Made by a program: the position numbers and the translations under genes | In this document: in pieces, positions 24,536 through 33,124 of the stretch | How positions within the stretch are numbered: position 1 is the first letter of the stretch | How the letters are laid out: each line of letters begins with the position of its first letter | DNA from: CAYSRJ01 sp964521865 | GTDB lineage: Bacteria; Spirochaetota; B62-G9; DRHN01 | NCBI GenBank assembly: GCA_964521865.1 | Contig: CAZFTJ010000002.1 | Coordinates: forward strand, 310,001 to 374,000 | Reading direction: 5' to 3' | DNA length: 64,000 bases | The notes under the pieces: generated by a model | Databases searched by the model: none | What the model saw: the letters and a program-made list of their open reading frames with translations, nothing else | What the model was told of the DNA's origin: nothing

Positions 24536-26457
24536 AAACGTACACCGTTAAAAACCTCGACTGCCCGACGTGCGCCGTCAATGAGGAAGAGCCGAAGGCC
24601 GGCATTAGAGAGTTTCTGTTTATCGGCCTTTCCATTTTGCTTCTCGCAGGTGGCGTTTACTTTAAGGAAACACTGCATCAAACACCGTTTTTTCTTGCGG
24701 AATATGCCGTATTTCTCACCGCCTACCTGCTGAGCGGAAGGATGGTCCTGCTGCGCGCCGTCAAAAACATCATTCACGGCAGGATATTCGACGAAAATTT
24801 TTTAATGACCATTGCAACGGCAGGTGCAATCCTCATACACCAGTTGCCTGAAGCGGCGGCTGTCATGATACTGTTTCAGGTGGGCGATATGGTGCAGCAC
24901 ATGTCTCTCAATCGATCGAGAAGATCCATACAATCCCTTCTTGCCAGCCGGCCCGAATATGCAAACAGAGTAGTGGACGGCAGGATTGAAAGAGTCAGCC
25001 CCGATACAGTGGCAGTTGGCGATACGGTCATTGTAAAGCCCGGAGAAAAGGTACCTCTTGACGGAGAAATAATAGAGGGCAGCTCTCTTGTCGAGACATC
25101 GGCTTTGACCGGAGAATCCGTGCCGCGTACGGTCGACAAAGAAGACACGGTTCTTGCAGGCATGATCAACAAAACGGGGATGCTTACGATAAAAGTCGGC
25201 AAGCCGTTTGAAGAATCATCCATATCTCTGATTCTGGACATGGTGCAAAATGCGCTGCAGAAAAAGGCCAAAACGGAAAAGTTTATCACACGCTTCTCCG
25301 GATATTACACCCCGGCGGTTGTTGCTGCGGCGCTCGCAACCGCAGTCATTCCTCCCCTCGTTCTGACGGGAGCAACCTTTTCCGAATGGACCTACCGGGC
25401 GCTGGTTCTCCTCGTCATCTCCTGCCCCTGCGCTCTTATCATCAGTATACCCCTCAGCTACTTCGGTGGAATAGGCGGAGCCTCGCGAAGAGGAATCCTG
25501 GTCAAAGGCTCGAATTATTTCGACATTCTCAGCAATGCGTCGACGGTTGTATTCGATAAAACCGGGACTCTCACCAGAGGCGTCTTCAAAGTGCTCCAAA
25601 TCGTACCGAAGAACGGTTTTGACAGGCAACGGCTTCTGCAGTTTGCAGCAGAAGTTGAATCGCAGTCGAATCACCCCATCGCGCAATCAATTCTTGAAGC
25701 ATACGGGAAAAAGACCGTGACTCCCTCATTTGAAGAGTACGAGGAAATTGCCGGGCTCGGCATCAGGGGAATGATCAACGAACGCGGGTTTCTTGCAGGA
25801 AACGACAGGCTTTTGCACAGGGAAAATATTGCCCATGAAAACGATGTCTGCTGCATCGAAGGAACTGTTGTACATTTCGTTTCCCAAAAAACGTACGCAG
25901 GGTATATGATTATAGGCGACGAAATTAAAAATGATGCATTTCAGGCGATTGACGATTTGAGGAAACTCGGCATTAAAAAATGCATACTGCTGACCGGAGA
26001 CAACCGTCAGGCGGCACAGAGCGTATATAAAAAACTCCGCATTGATTCCTATCAGGCTCAGCTTCTCCCTGAGGAAAAGGTTAAAGCAATTGAGAAACTC
26101 ATCGAAGAAAAAGATGGAAAAGTCGCCTTTGTCGGTGACGGAATAAACGACGCACCGGTTATCGCCCAGGCCGATGTGGGAATCGCCATGGGTGAGACGG
26201 GGTCCGACGCCGCCATCGATACCGCCGATGTGGTATTGATGAGCGATTCGCCGCGGAAGGTGGCGGATGCAATACGGATAAGCAAAAAAACGCGCAGAAT
26301 CGTCTGGGAAAATATTATTTTTTCGTTTGTTGTAAAGGCTCTCTTCGTGGGACTGGGAATTGCCGGCACCGCGACGATGTGGGAAGCGGTATTTGCCGAC
26401 ATGGGAGTCGCACTTATCGCCATCTTCAACGCAGCGAGGATACTTCGAAAAGTCTAA
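24532..26457 (+). CDS. cadA: CadA/ZntA-type P1B heavy-metal ATPase
   Basis: A 641-residue P-type ATPase that exports Zn, Cd, Pb or related divalent cations. The actuator TALTGESVPR, the membrane C298-P-C300 motif, the phosphorylation D342-K-T-G-T, the HP segment (SNHPIAQS) and the hinge VGDGINDAPVIAQADVGIAMG are intact. The N-terminus is odd: a normal heavy-metal-associated domain has about 65 residues, but here only its first strand and the metal loop LDCPTC (residues 9-14) remain before the membrane part. The gene overlaps the repressor by four bases and is under its operator. Zn/Cd preference is inferred from CPC and context. Confidence 0.93.
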   Translation: MKTYTVKNLDCPTCAVNEEEPKAGIREFLFIGLSILLLAGGVYFKETLHQTPFFLAEYAVFLTAYLLSGRMVLLRAVKNIIHGRIFDENFLMTIATAGAILIHQLPEAAAVMILFQVGDMVQHMSLNRSRRSIQSLLASRPEYANRVVDGRIERVSPDTVAVGDTVIVKPGEKVPLDGEIIEGSSLVETSALTGESVPRTVDKEDTVLAGMINKTGMLTIKVGKPFEESSISLILDMVQNALQKKAKTEKFITRFSGYYTPAVVAAALATAVIPPLVLTGATFSEWTYRALVLLVISCPCALIISIPLSYFGGIGGASRRGILVKGSNYFDILSNASTVVFDKTGTLTRGVFKVLQIVPKNGFDRQRLLQFAAEVESQSNHPIAQSILEAYGKKTVTPSFEEYEEIAGLGIRGMINERGFLAGNDRLLHRENIAHENDVCCIEGTVVHFVSQKTYAGYMIIGDEIKNDAFQAIDDLRKLGIKKCILLTGDNRQAAQSVYKKLRIDSYQAQLLPEEKVKAIEKLIEEKDGKVAFVGDGINDAPVIAQADVGIAMGETGSDAAIDTADVVLMSDSPRKVADAIRISKKTRRIVWENIIFSFVVKALFVGLGIAGTATMWEAVFADMGVALIAIFNAARILRKV

Positions 26458-26459
26458 GT

Positions 26460-28328
26460 ATGAACAGCGCTCAAGACAATAGCCGCATATATGAAAGAAA
26501 TGCGACCGTTCTCCGCACCCGGTATCCGGACGCGTATCGAATAATTACGGATGATCGAGCGGACACGACCGCATTAACGGTGCACCGAACAAAAACCGGC
26601 GGTATTGAAATCACCTCCGGCGATAAAACGGCAGCGCTCCATTCAAAAATTGATCCGGTGCGTGAAGCCCGACGGATTGCCGATTCCGTTATGGACGGGT
26701 CCGAGCAGGTTGTCGTGCTCATCGGATTCGGCCTCGGATACCATGTCGAAGAAATGCTCAGGAAAAACGGTCAAACGCGCTTTATTGTCATTGAGCCAGA
26801 CAGGCATATTTTTATTCAAGCGCTCAAGGTCCGCGACCTGAGTGGGATGCTGGAATCGGAACGGGTGATGCTCTTCGTGGAGCCCGATACAGTGCCCTTT
26901 GATGAGGTCATCCCCGATATTCCCGCCGGCGCCATGAAATTCTATGTGCCAAGACCCTATTCCCTGATCTTTCCCGAAAAAACGGAAGAATTGAAACAGG
27001 CTTTCCTGAATTTTCGAAATAAAACGGATATCAACACCGCCACCCTCAATAGATTCGACCGCCTCTGGACAAAAAATACGTTCAAGAACTGCAGGTACTT
27101 TTTTACACTCAACGGCGTCAATGCACTAAAGGATTCCCTGAAGGGCTTTGCCGCCCTGGTGCTTGCTGCAGGACCATCCCTGGATGAGGATATCGAAGAA
27201 ATCAGGAGGATCGAACAGAACGTTTTTATCGTTGCGGCGGACAGTGCCCTTCGTCCCCTGCTCGGTCACGGCATTGTACCGGATTTTGTCGTTACCGTGG
27301 ACCCGCAGTTTATCAACAGCTTTCACATTGCCGGCCCTCTTCCGAAACTGAACGGCGGCGAAACACCGATCCTGGTGGCCGACCCTGCCGTGCACCCATC
27401 GATATTGCGAAACTATAACGGAATAACGGTGCTCAGCTCCTCAGTATTCAGCCCTGGACGGCTCATTGAAGACTTCTCGGGGTCAAAGGGCCATATTGCA
27501 GCGGGCGGGTCGGTAGCAACGGCAGCGTTCGACTTTGCACGAACAACCGGTGCCGATCCCATAATTGTCGCCGGTCTCGACCTCTCCTACACGAAAGGAA
27601 AGACTCACCTGTCCGGTTCCTTTATCGAGGAGTATATCCTGTCAAAAGCACATCGTTTCAAGACCGTTTTGTCCTTCTATGCGGAGTATATTCGCTCAGG
27701 CAGACCTTCGACGGCTGCCGACCGCAGGGGGCGCTGCGTTTTCACCGACAAGAGACTTTTATTGTATAAATCATGGTTTGAAAATCGGCCGTATTCAAAC
27801 GGCAGAACAATACTCAATGCAACACGCGGCGGACTTTCGATACGGGGAATGCATGATATCGAATTCAAAAGGATACGTCGATTCATATCGAACGGACCCG
27901 AAAAGAAAGAGGAGCGAAGGGCGGCGCTGAACACCGTGCTGAAATCGCCCGGCACAAAGACTGCACGCATCTTACGGTTTACCGCCTTTCTTCAATCTGC
28001 CGGTAAAAACCTCCGCACACTTCAAAGCCTCAGCAGAAAAGGCTCCTCCATCACAGGACTCATGCTCGAGAACAACGCCGATATTCCGACCGGGTATAAA
28101 GAGCTTGCGTCGGTCGATGAAGAGATTCTTTCGTTCGGGGAGGAAAACCTGCTCATAAGCATGGTACTGCAGTCGCCTATACATCAAATACTTGCCGGAA
28201 AGGCTCGAAACAAACGAGAGGCTCTCAAGAATTCCATGGCGCTTTATACGGCAATAAATAAAGCCGCTGAAACGGTTATCGATTTAATCGAGCTCGCCAA
28301 ACGAAAAGTTGCAAAGTATGCGAACTAG
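26460..28328 (+). CDS. Motility-accessory-factor glycosyltransferase (DUF115/MptE-like)
   Basis: A 622-residue protein of the Maf family (6-hydroxymethylpterin pyrophosphokinase MptE-like, DUF115). An N-terminal nucleotide-binding-like region (VVLIGFGLGYHVEEML, FIVIEPD) precedes the DUF115 core with ALVLAAGPSLDEDIEEIRR, FIVAADSALRPLLGHGIVPDFVVTVDPQ and VAGLDLSYTKGKTHLSGS. In Campylobacter and relatives, Maf proteins transfer nonulosonic acids to flagellin; in spirochaetes they are widespread beside motility genes. The ATG at 26460 follows the ATPase stop by two bases, probably only by chance of compact layout. Substrate is unknown. Family certain, flagellin glycosylation inferred. Confidence 0.8.
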   Translation: MNSAQDNSRIYERNATVLRTRYPDAYRIITDDRADTTALTVHRTKTGGIEITSGDKTAALHSKIDPVREARRIADSVMDGSEQVVVLIGFGLGYHVEEMLRKNGQTRFIVIEPDRHIFIQALKVRDLSGMLESERVMLFVEPDTVPFDEVIPDIPAGAMKFYVPRPYSLIFPEKTEELKQAFLNFRNKTDINTATLNRFDRLWTKNTFKNCRYFFTLNGVNALKDSLKGFAALVLAAGPSLDEDIEEIRRIEQNVFIVAADSALRPLLGHGIVPDFVVTVDPQFINSFHIAGPLPKLNGGETPILVADPAVHPSILRNYNGITVLSSSVFSPGRLIEDFSGSKGHIAAGGSVATAAFDFARTTGADPIIVAGLDLSYTKGKTHLSGSFIEEYILSKAHRFKTVLSFYAEYIRSGRPSTAADRRGRCVFTDKRLLLYKSWFENRPYSNGRTILNATRGGLSIRGMHDIEFKRIRRFISNGPEKKEERRAALNTVLKSPGTKTARILRFTAFLQSAGKNLRTLQSLSRKGSSITGLMLENNADIPTGYKELASVDEEILSFGEENLLISMVLQSPIHQILAGKARNKREALKNSMALYTAINKAAETVIDLIELAKRKVAKYAN

Positions 28329-28331
28329 GGT

Positions 28332-28991
28332 TTATTTGAATATATCTCCCGTTTCCCTGTACCAGAGCACAAAGTCGAGATGGCCTACCGGAAGATTCAT
28401 TGCATGCGAAAAATCTATCATCTTCTTCTCTATCGACAGATAGCTTTTCCTGCCGAGATTTTCGGGTATTTCATCAATTACACGGGCACGCACGAGGTTT
28501 CTCAAAATATGTCTGTCCAGTATCGCAATATCTCCCGAAAACCCCGTATTCCGGAGGAAATGACTCGCCTCTTTATACCCGATTCCTTTGACAGCGCGCA
28601 CAAGCCACTCTCTCCGTTCATGTACGCCCTTAAATCGTGCAATTTTGCTGCGTACTGAAAAACGCTTCCCATCCGAAAAGAGCGTAAGGGCTTCACAGAC
28701 ACGGCGAGCCTTGTTATTCCTGAAACGGACGGTATTCAGTACATCAGCAATTCGTTCAACGGGACATGCTGACGATGGCTGAACAAGACCGCTTTCCCTG
28801 ATCTTCTTCACGGCAATCCAGGCTGAGCGGGCCCGGGACGCAGGGGTAAGCAGACAGAATACAAGTTCATAAAACAGCTCCTCATCACTTCCAATCCGCC
28901 CTATTTCGGCAAACCGGGCGCACCGGTATTCTATTTCTCCTCTTATCTCCTTATAGATTCCGTGTATCTCATTATATATATCTAATGACAT
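28332..28991 (-). CDS. ogg: 8-oxoguanine DNA glycosylase/AP lyase (Ogg2 type)
   Basis: A 219-residue HhH-GPD repair enzyme of the archaeal-type Ogg group, also found in anaerobic bacteria. It removes 8-oxoguanine and cuts the abasic site. The helix-hairpin-helix region VKGIGYKEASHFLRNTG includes the catalytic lysine, and the catalytic aspartate lies in AILDRHILRNLV. GAGAGGAC precedes the ATG at 28991. It is the last gene of the long run that starts at the PilZ gene and lies just downstream of the CHAT-sigma-anti-sigma genes and a ferritin-like fragment. Its link to that group is positional only, though oxidative damage is a possible common theme. Confidence 0.85.
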   Translation of the reverse strand: MSLDIYNEIHGIYKEIRGEIEYRCARFAEIGRIGSDEELFYELVFCLLTPASRARSAWIAVKKIRESGLVQPSSACPVERIADVLNTVRFRNNKARRVCEALTLFSDGKRFSVRSKIARFKGVHERREWLVRAVKGIGYKEASHFLRNTGFSGDIAILDRHILRNLVRARVIDEIPENLGRKSYLSIEKKMIDFSHAMNLPVGHLDFVLWYRETGDIFK

Positions 28992-29013
28992 GTCCTCTCA
29001 AAACGGTGCAAAA

Positions 29014-29160
29014 TTATTCTCGATAAAATAGTCGTCCTCGAAAAATACCATCTCCCACCTGTGTCCGGTCATCCCGACTTCTTTCGGCAGCTTCCGTGTA
29101 CAGCTCCCTCCCCTCGATCTCACTGTTCATGGCTTTTTCAAACGCCTCTTTTAAATCCAT
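29014..29160 (-). pseudogene. 48-codon ferritin-like/rubrerythrin fragment
   Basis: A short open frame begins with ATG at 29160, seven bases after AGGGGA and 11 bases after the anti-sigma stop. Its N-terminal part (MDLKEAFEKAMNSEIEGREL, then YTEAAERS) matches the first helix of ferritin-like/rubrerythrin (COG1633-type) proteins, including the glutamate that ligands iron. The rest of the domain is missing: the frame ends after 48 codons, and the next frame then encodes a short coherent tail, EMVFFEDDYFIENN. This looks like a ferritin-like gene that lost its middle, though a genuine small protein cannot be excluded because the ribosome-binding site is good. Confidence 0.5.
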
Positions 29161-29171
29161 CCGGCAATCCC

Positions 29172-29723
29172 CTACTGAACTAAGAAATGTATAAACTCCC
29201 GATCATCGATATACAGGGAGAAAGATCCTCTCTCCAGGTATCGAAAGACCACTCGCCGTTTCCGCTCGGCAGAATGACGCTCGACGATCCTGCCGTTTCT
29301 TCTCACCAGGATGCTCTTCCCTTCAACACCGTCCAGCTCGATCCTGAACGTATGGTCTCCCTCTCCTTCGATGCGCAGACCTACTCCGCTCTTTTCGAAT
29401 GCATGCACGGATTTCTGCCTGCCCCGCACTTGGGCAAGCGGCAGGGCCATGAACCTGTTCTCACCGGCAATGTTCCGTACAAGGTTCAGCTGCCCGCGCA
29501 CCATATGAAACAGAGCAAAACCCGATCTGAGTTTTTTCGGAAGCGGTTGCAGTTTCATCGACTCCATGAGGAATATGTCCTTTTCAAGATGTAAGAGAGC
29601 GTCCATACACCGGCTGCAGCCTAAAAGGTGCTCGGAAAACGCCTCCTCGGTCCGGGCATCGAGCGTACCGTCAAAATACCCGGCGATTATGTTTGATTCA
29701 TGAAACGGACAATTTTTCATCAT
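29172..29723 (-). CDS. Zinc-finger anti-sigma factor, soluble
   Basis: A 183-residue protein that opens with a ZAS/zf-HC2 domain: C5, then the H-x3-C-x2-C motif HLLGCSRC near residues 32-39. This fold wraps around region 2/4 of ECF-type sigma factors and keeps them inactive. The rest (residues about 60-183) has no transmembrane segment and looks beta-rich, with repeated basic strands (VRRNGRIVERH, RKRRVVFRYL). The gene overlaps the sigma gene by 26 bases, with AAGGAG before the ATG pair, which is the usual sign of a cognate pair. How it would be released is not shown by the sequence; the CHAT protease two genes upstream is an obvious candidate. Confidence 0.8.
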   Translation of the reverse strand: MMKNCPFHESNIIAGYFDGTLDARTEEAFSEHLLGCSRCMDALLHLEKDIFLMESMKLQPLPKKLRSGFALFHMVRGQLNLVRNIAGENRFMALPLAQVRGRQKSVHAFEKSGVGLRIEGEGDHTFRIELDGVEGKSILVRRNGRIVERHSAERKRRVVFRYLERGSFSLYIDDREFIHFLVQ

Positions 29724-30573
29724 ACTGCTCCTTTAGTATTCCCCTGACTGCAGATTTCATTCTTGAAATACCGGTGGAAACCGTTCCAACCGGCACATCG
29801 AGGAATTCCGCAATACTCTCGTATGAGGGATTCAGTTTTACCCTCCGGTACTCCTCGAGGATTTTCTCCCTCTTTACCTTAAGACGATGCACCTCCTGTT
29901 CGTTCCCGGCACGCTGTCCCTCCAGTATCGCACAGTACAGCACATTTAGTTTTGAGAGGTGTTCGTGCCTCATCTCGTATTTTCTCAGCATTGAATCTCT
30001 CACCGCATCGATGCTCTTCAGCACATCCCGAACCGGTCTGCCGAGCGTCACGGCAAGAAATCCGATATCCTCCTGTCTGAGGTTTTCAATGAAATACAGG
30101 TGAAAGAAAACTCTCTGGTTTTTTCTCAGACCGGAAACAATGCGATCTATATAATCCCCGTATCGCCTGGACCCTTCGTGCACGTACACCCTGCTGTCGC
30201 CGAGAAGATTGTACAGACTATGTTCATGCTCATTCCTGAAATCCAGGGATACAATATCATATCCCCGCTCAACGGAATCTTTGTTCTTCTGCTCCCGAAG
30301 ATAGTTAAAATATCTGTTCCTCAGTCCAACGGTCAGCCACGTAACGAACTTCGCCTCAGACTCTCTGTATAACTTCAGAATATTCCGGAGACGTACGAGC
30401 ATATATTCATAAAACTCGCCGCACCGATCATCGGAAGCGCAGAACACGATGCGGGGGAAGTTGTATATGTACGGGGAGAGCATATTCACTATCTCTGAAA
30501 AGCAGTGCGCGTCACCGGTATGATACTGCCGTAAAAGAGTTTTAACCTTCTCGTCAGCTATTCTTTTTTTCAT
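29698..30573 (-). CDS. Sigma-70-family (ECF-like) factor with two HTH regions
   Basis: A 291-residue sigma factor. Region 2 lies at about residues 55-95, with the KFVTWLTVGLRNRYFNYLRE core that binds RNA polymerase and the -10 element. A first region-4-like HTH sits at about residues 150-196 (QRVFFHLYFIENLRQEDIGF) and a second, better one at about 245-281 (SYESIAEFLDVPVGTVSTGI). Ordinary ECF factors are under 200 residues with one region 4, so this is unusually long and double-headed. The gene overlaps the CHAT gene upstream by 20 bases and the anti-sigma gene downstream by 26. Target promoters are unknown. Confidence 0.8.
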   Translation of the reverse strand: MKKRIADEKVKTLLRQYHTGDAHCFSEIVNMLSPYIYNFPRIVFCASDDRCGEFYEYMLVRLRNILKLYRESEAKFVTWLTVGLRNRYFNYLREQKNKDSVERGYDIVSLDFRNEHEHSLYNLLGDSRVYVHEGSRRYGDYIDRIVSGLRKNQRVFFHLYFIENLRQEDIGFLAVTLGRPVRDVLKSIDAVRDSMLRKYEMRHEHLSKLNVLYCAILEGQRAGNEQEVHRLKVKREKILEEYRRVKLNPSYESIAEFLDVPVGTVSTGISRMKSAVRGILKEQYDEKLSVS

Positions 30574-31918
30574 ATATCATCCTGTTCTCACCCTGCAGCA
30601 CGAATTTGAGGGGAGTAAGATCTCCTCTTTTATACGCATCCTGAACAGCCCGGCTGAATGAATACCCGACATCCATTGTATTGAAGAGGGCTTTATAAAA
30701 CGTGATATAAAAATCCCCCATATCACGGTCGGGGATCTGCCACCGCGAAGAAATAGCATTGACGATGCCTCTCTGTATCATATCGTATCCCATTCTTAGA
30801 GAGTTTCCGCAGGCCGACGATACGACGAGAGAAGGCGGAGATTTTACCAAACCCAGATCTCCTGCGGTAAACTTCGAATACCCCAGTTCCCATCCCTCAT
30901 CGGTGTTCTCCGCACTGCGGTGCCCGCAAAAATGCACAATGTCGTACTCCGACAGGAGTTCTGCGAGAAGATAATTTTGAAGGGGCCTGGACAGCAAATC
31001 AATATGAAATCCCGCCTGTAAAAAATAATCGTAGATCCGTTCCCCCTCCTTGTACGCATGCATACAGGTACTCGAAGGATCGGCAACCACGAGTATTCTC
31101 CGTACCTCAACCGGGTCAAGGCATCTGCTGCTCCCCGCAGCATATGAAACTATATTTTGTTCGAACATAAATTTTTTATTGAAGGAAATCTCAAAGGGTA
31201 TATCGAGGGAGTTTTCCATTCCTGAAATATATATGCGATAACCTCCTTTTTCGTGCAGCCTGTCAAGACCGAGCGGGGTAACAAGACGCTCGTATATGCA
31301 GGTACCGATCTCGATCAGTAAAGCATAGAAATCCTCTTCACCCCCCCGGCACAGGGCCTCTTCCCCGGCTCTCTTCATATCCCGCACCCGATCGCGGAGA
31401 CATCTCCATCCGCCTATCATGATGTTGGAGATATCTATCCCGTCAGCCCATTGTACAATCGTTACATGCAGGCTGTCCTCAACGGATAGAGCGTTGATGA
31501 TGAGGGGTTGGGACCGAGTATTGGAATAACGCAGTTTCGAGGTGAGCAACTCTTCATCTTCCTCCGTTATATAAAAACCGGCGCCCAGCGGGTTAAAGGC
31601 TGATTCCCCCACCGGACAGCCCTTTGAGAACATTCTCGAACAGTCGACTTCGATGCTGTCGTATATAAAATATCGGGCGGTGCCGGTCGATCCGTTGAAC
31701 GGACCTGAACTGGGATTTTTTTCTTCCGTAACCTCCGAAGAACATGACAGGAGCGGACCGTGGACGCATCCGCTCTCATAATCGTACAGAAAGACGGAAT
31801 CTCCCCTTTCGATCCTGCTCAGATCGGCTTCATGTCTCAGCCTCCGCGGTATACGCAGTCGTCCCTTCTGCACGGATTCGAGCATGTTCTTTGTATCTGT
31901 TCGAATGAGATACGCCAT
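30554..31918 (-). CDS. CHAT-domain (caspase-like) protease with PUA/EVE-like N-terminus
   Basis: A 454-residue protein whose C-terminal half (about residues 230-445) is a CHAT domain: the catalytic histidine is in HFCGH333 and the catalytic cysteine in VVSSAC370GNS, the standard caspase/gingipain-like dyad. The N-terminal 100 residues (YLIRTDTKNMLES ... GDSVFLYDYESGCVHGPL) look like a PUA/EVE/DCD-type beta-barrel that in relatives recognises modified bases or nucleic acid; this part is less certain. The stop overlaps the sigma gene by 20 bases. The order protease, sigma, anti-sigma suggests that this protease frees the sigma factor by cutting its inhibitor. The ATG has a poor ribosome-binding site, 11 bases after the tsaB stop. 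Confidence 0.78.
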   Translation of the reverse strand: MAYLIRTDTKNMLESVQKGRLRIPRRLRHEADLSRIERGDSVFLYDYESGCVHGPLLSCSSEVTEEKNPSSGPFNGSTGTARYFIYDSIEVDCSRMFSKGCPVGESAFNPLGAGFYITEEDEELLTSKLRYSNTRSQPLIINALSVEDSLHVTIVQWADGIDISNIMIGGWRCLRDRVRDMKRAGEEALCRGGEEDFYALLIEIGTCIYERLVTPLGLDRLHEKGGYRIYISGMENSLDIPFEISFNKKFMFEQNIVSYAAGSSRCLDPVEVRRILVVADPSSTCMHAYKEGERIYDYFLQAGFHIDLLSRPLQNYLLAELLSEYDIVHFCGHRSAENTDEGWELGYSKFTAGDLGLVKSPPSLVVSSACGNSLRMGYDMIQRGIVNAISSRWQIPDRDMGDFYITFYKALFNTMDVGYSFSRAVQDAYKRGDLTPLKFVLQGENRMIYEKKNS

Positions 31919-31929
31919 AATTGGTGATC

Positions 31930-32580
31930 TTATACACCGTGAATATACAGAGGATTCAGGTATCCGTGTTCCGGAGTCAGTCCTCTTTCTTTCGAGAGCT
32001 TCAGGATGGTGCGAGAGCTCGGATGCGTCGACACTATCCGTCCGTCATTTAAACCTACATCTCCCGGCAGCATGCCGTCTTCATGTAACGGCAGAATATC
32101 GTCGAACTCATTTCCTGCGACGACGCACTCCGGTGCATGCTGACGAATGAATTTTAGAAAGTCATTCCTGCCGAGCACAAGATACTCTGTCCTGCGAACA
32201 GAACCCCTGTACAGGGCGGTATACACCTCATGTTTTCTCGAACGTATGAAGGGAATAATGGAAGTATACCATCTGGAATTCTCAAACGCAAGAAGATCGA
32301 GAGATGAAACACCGAGAAGGGGGATATGAAAAACCTGGGATAGAGTATTGACGAAAGAAAGCCCGATTCTCAATCCGGTAAAGGAACCCGGGCCGATCCC
32401 GGCATACGCGGCTGTAATCTCACCGAGCCCTATGCCCAGCCGCTGGAGGAGAAATTGCACGACACGCACTATATGCTGAGAATGAGAAAGATCGTAATCG
32501 AGCTCGAAATGTGCGAGCTCCCTCTCTTTAAACAGAGTAACCGAGAATGCCCTCGTTGATGTTTCCAAAGATAAAATCAA
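31930..32580 (-). CDS. tsaB: tRNA t6A biosynthesis protein TsaB
   Basis: A 216-residue actin/HSP70-fold paralogue of TsaD that supports formation of N6-threonylcarbamoyladenosine in tRNAs reading ANN codons. Motifs ILSLETSTRAFSVTLF at the start and AYAGIGPGSFTGLRIGLSFVNTL in the middle are diagnostic. I choose TTG at 32580: GAGGAG lies six bases upstream, the start overlaps the TsaE stop (TTGA), and the family begins exactly here. It lies between tsaE and the CHAT gene. Confidence 0.93.
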   Translation of the reverse strand: MILSLETSTRAFSVTLFKERELAHFELDYDLSHSQHIVRVVQFLLQRLGIGLGEITAAYAGIGPGSFTGLRIGLSFVNTLSQVFHIPLLGVSSLDLLAFENSRWYTSIIPFIRSRKHEVYTALYRGSVRRTEYLVLGRNDFLKFIRQHAPECVVAGNEFDDILPLHEDGMLPGDVGLNDGRIVSTHPSSRTILKLSKERGLTPEHGYLNPLYIHGV

Positions 32581-33029
32581 TCGGCTCTCCTCTCGATACA
32601 AAACCTTCGTACAGCACCCTCAATAGCGATGCGTACCCGGAAATAGGAATCAAGAAATTCAGCCGCCCGCTCACCCCACTCGATAACGACGATCCCGTCT
32701 TTCCTGTAGACATAATCCTCTAAGAGCTGTTCCATCTCGGCTGTATCACCGATCCTGTAAAAATCAAAATGGTAGAGATTAAGCCTCCCTTCATACTCGT
32801 TCATGATTGCAAAGGAAGGGCTCGTTACCACCTCATCGATGCCCACAGCCTCCGCAAGACCCTTGGTGAAAGCGGTTTTTCCGCTTCCGAGCTCACCGGT
32901 CAATACCAGCACCTCACCGCCCCTGAGCGACCTTCCGATTTCAATACCGTATCGGACGGTATCCTGATAACTATTTGAAATGTATTCATTCAATGCTGAG
33001 TTGCGCATAGTTTCAATCCGGCAGGACAT
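32577..33029 (-). CDS. tsaE: tRNA t6A biosynthesis ATPase TsaE
   Basis: A 150-residue P-loop ATPase that, with TsaB and TsaD, makes t6A at tRNA position 37. Walker A GELGSGKTAFTKGLA, the SPSFAIMNEYEG segment and the Walker B-like YHFDFYRI are present, and the C-terminal VVIEWGERA is typical. ATG 33029 is used; ATG 33008 is possible and neither has a strong ribosome-binding site. Its TGA overlaps the TTG of tsaB, so they are translated in concert. Confidence 0.93.
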   Translation of the reverse strand: MSCRIETMRNSALNEYISNSYQDTVRYGIEIGRSLRGGEVLVLTGELGSGKTAFTKGLAEAVGIDEVVTSPSFAIMNEYEGRLNLYHFDFYRIGDTAEMEQLLEDYVYRKDGIVVIEWGERAAEFLDSYFRVRIAIEGAVRRFCIERRAD

Positions 33030-33124
33030 ATTTCTTTATCGTTATAAAATACACCCGCTGCATTCCGGAGAAAACGGATTTATTGCATCGGTATGCTTCG
33101 GTATTTTCTCAGAGCCTCGGTCTT

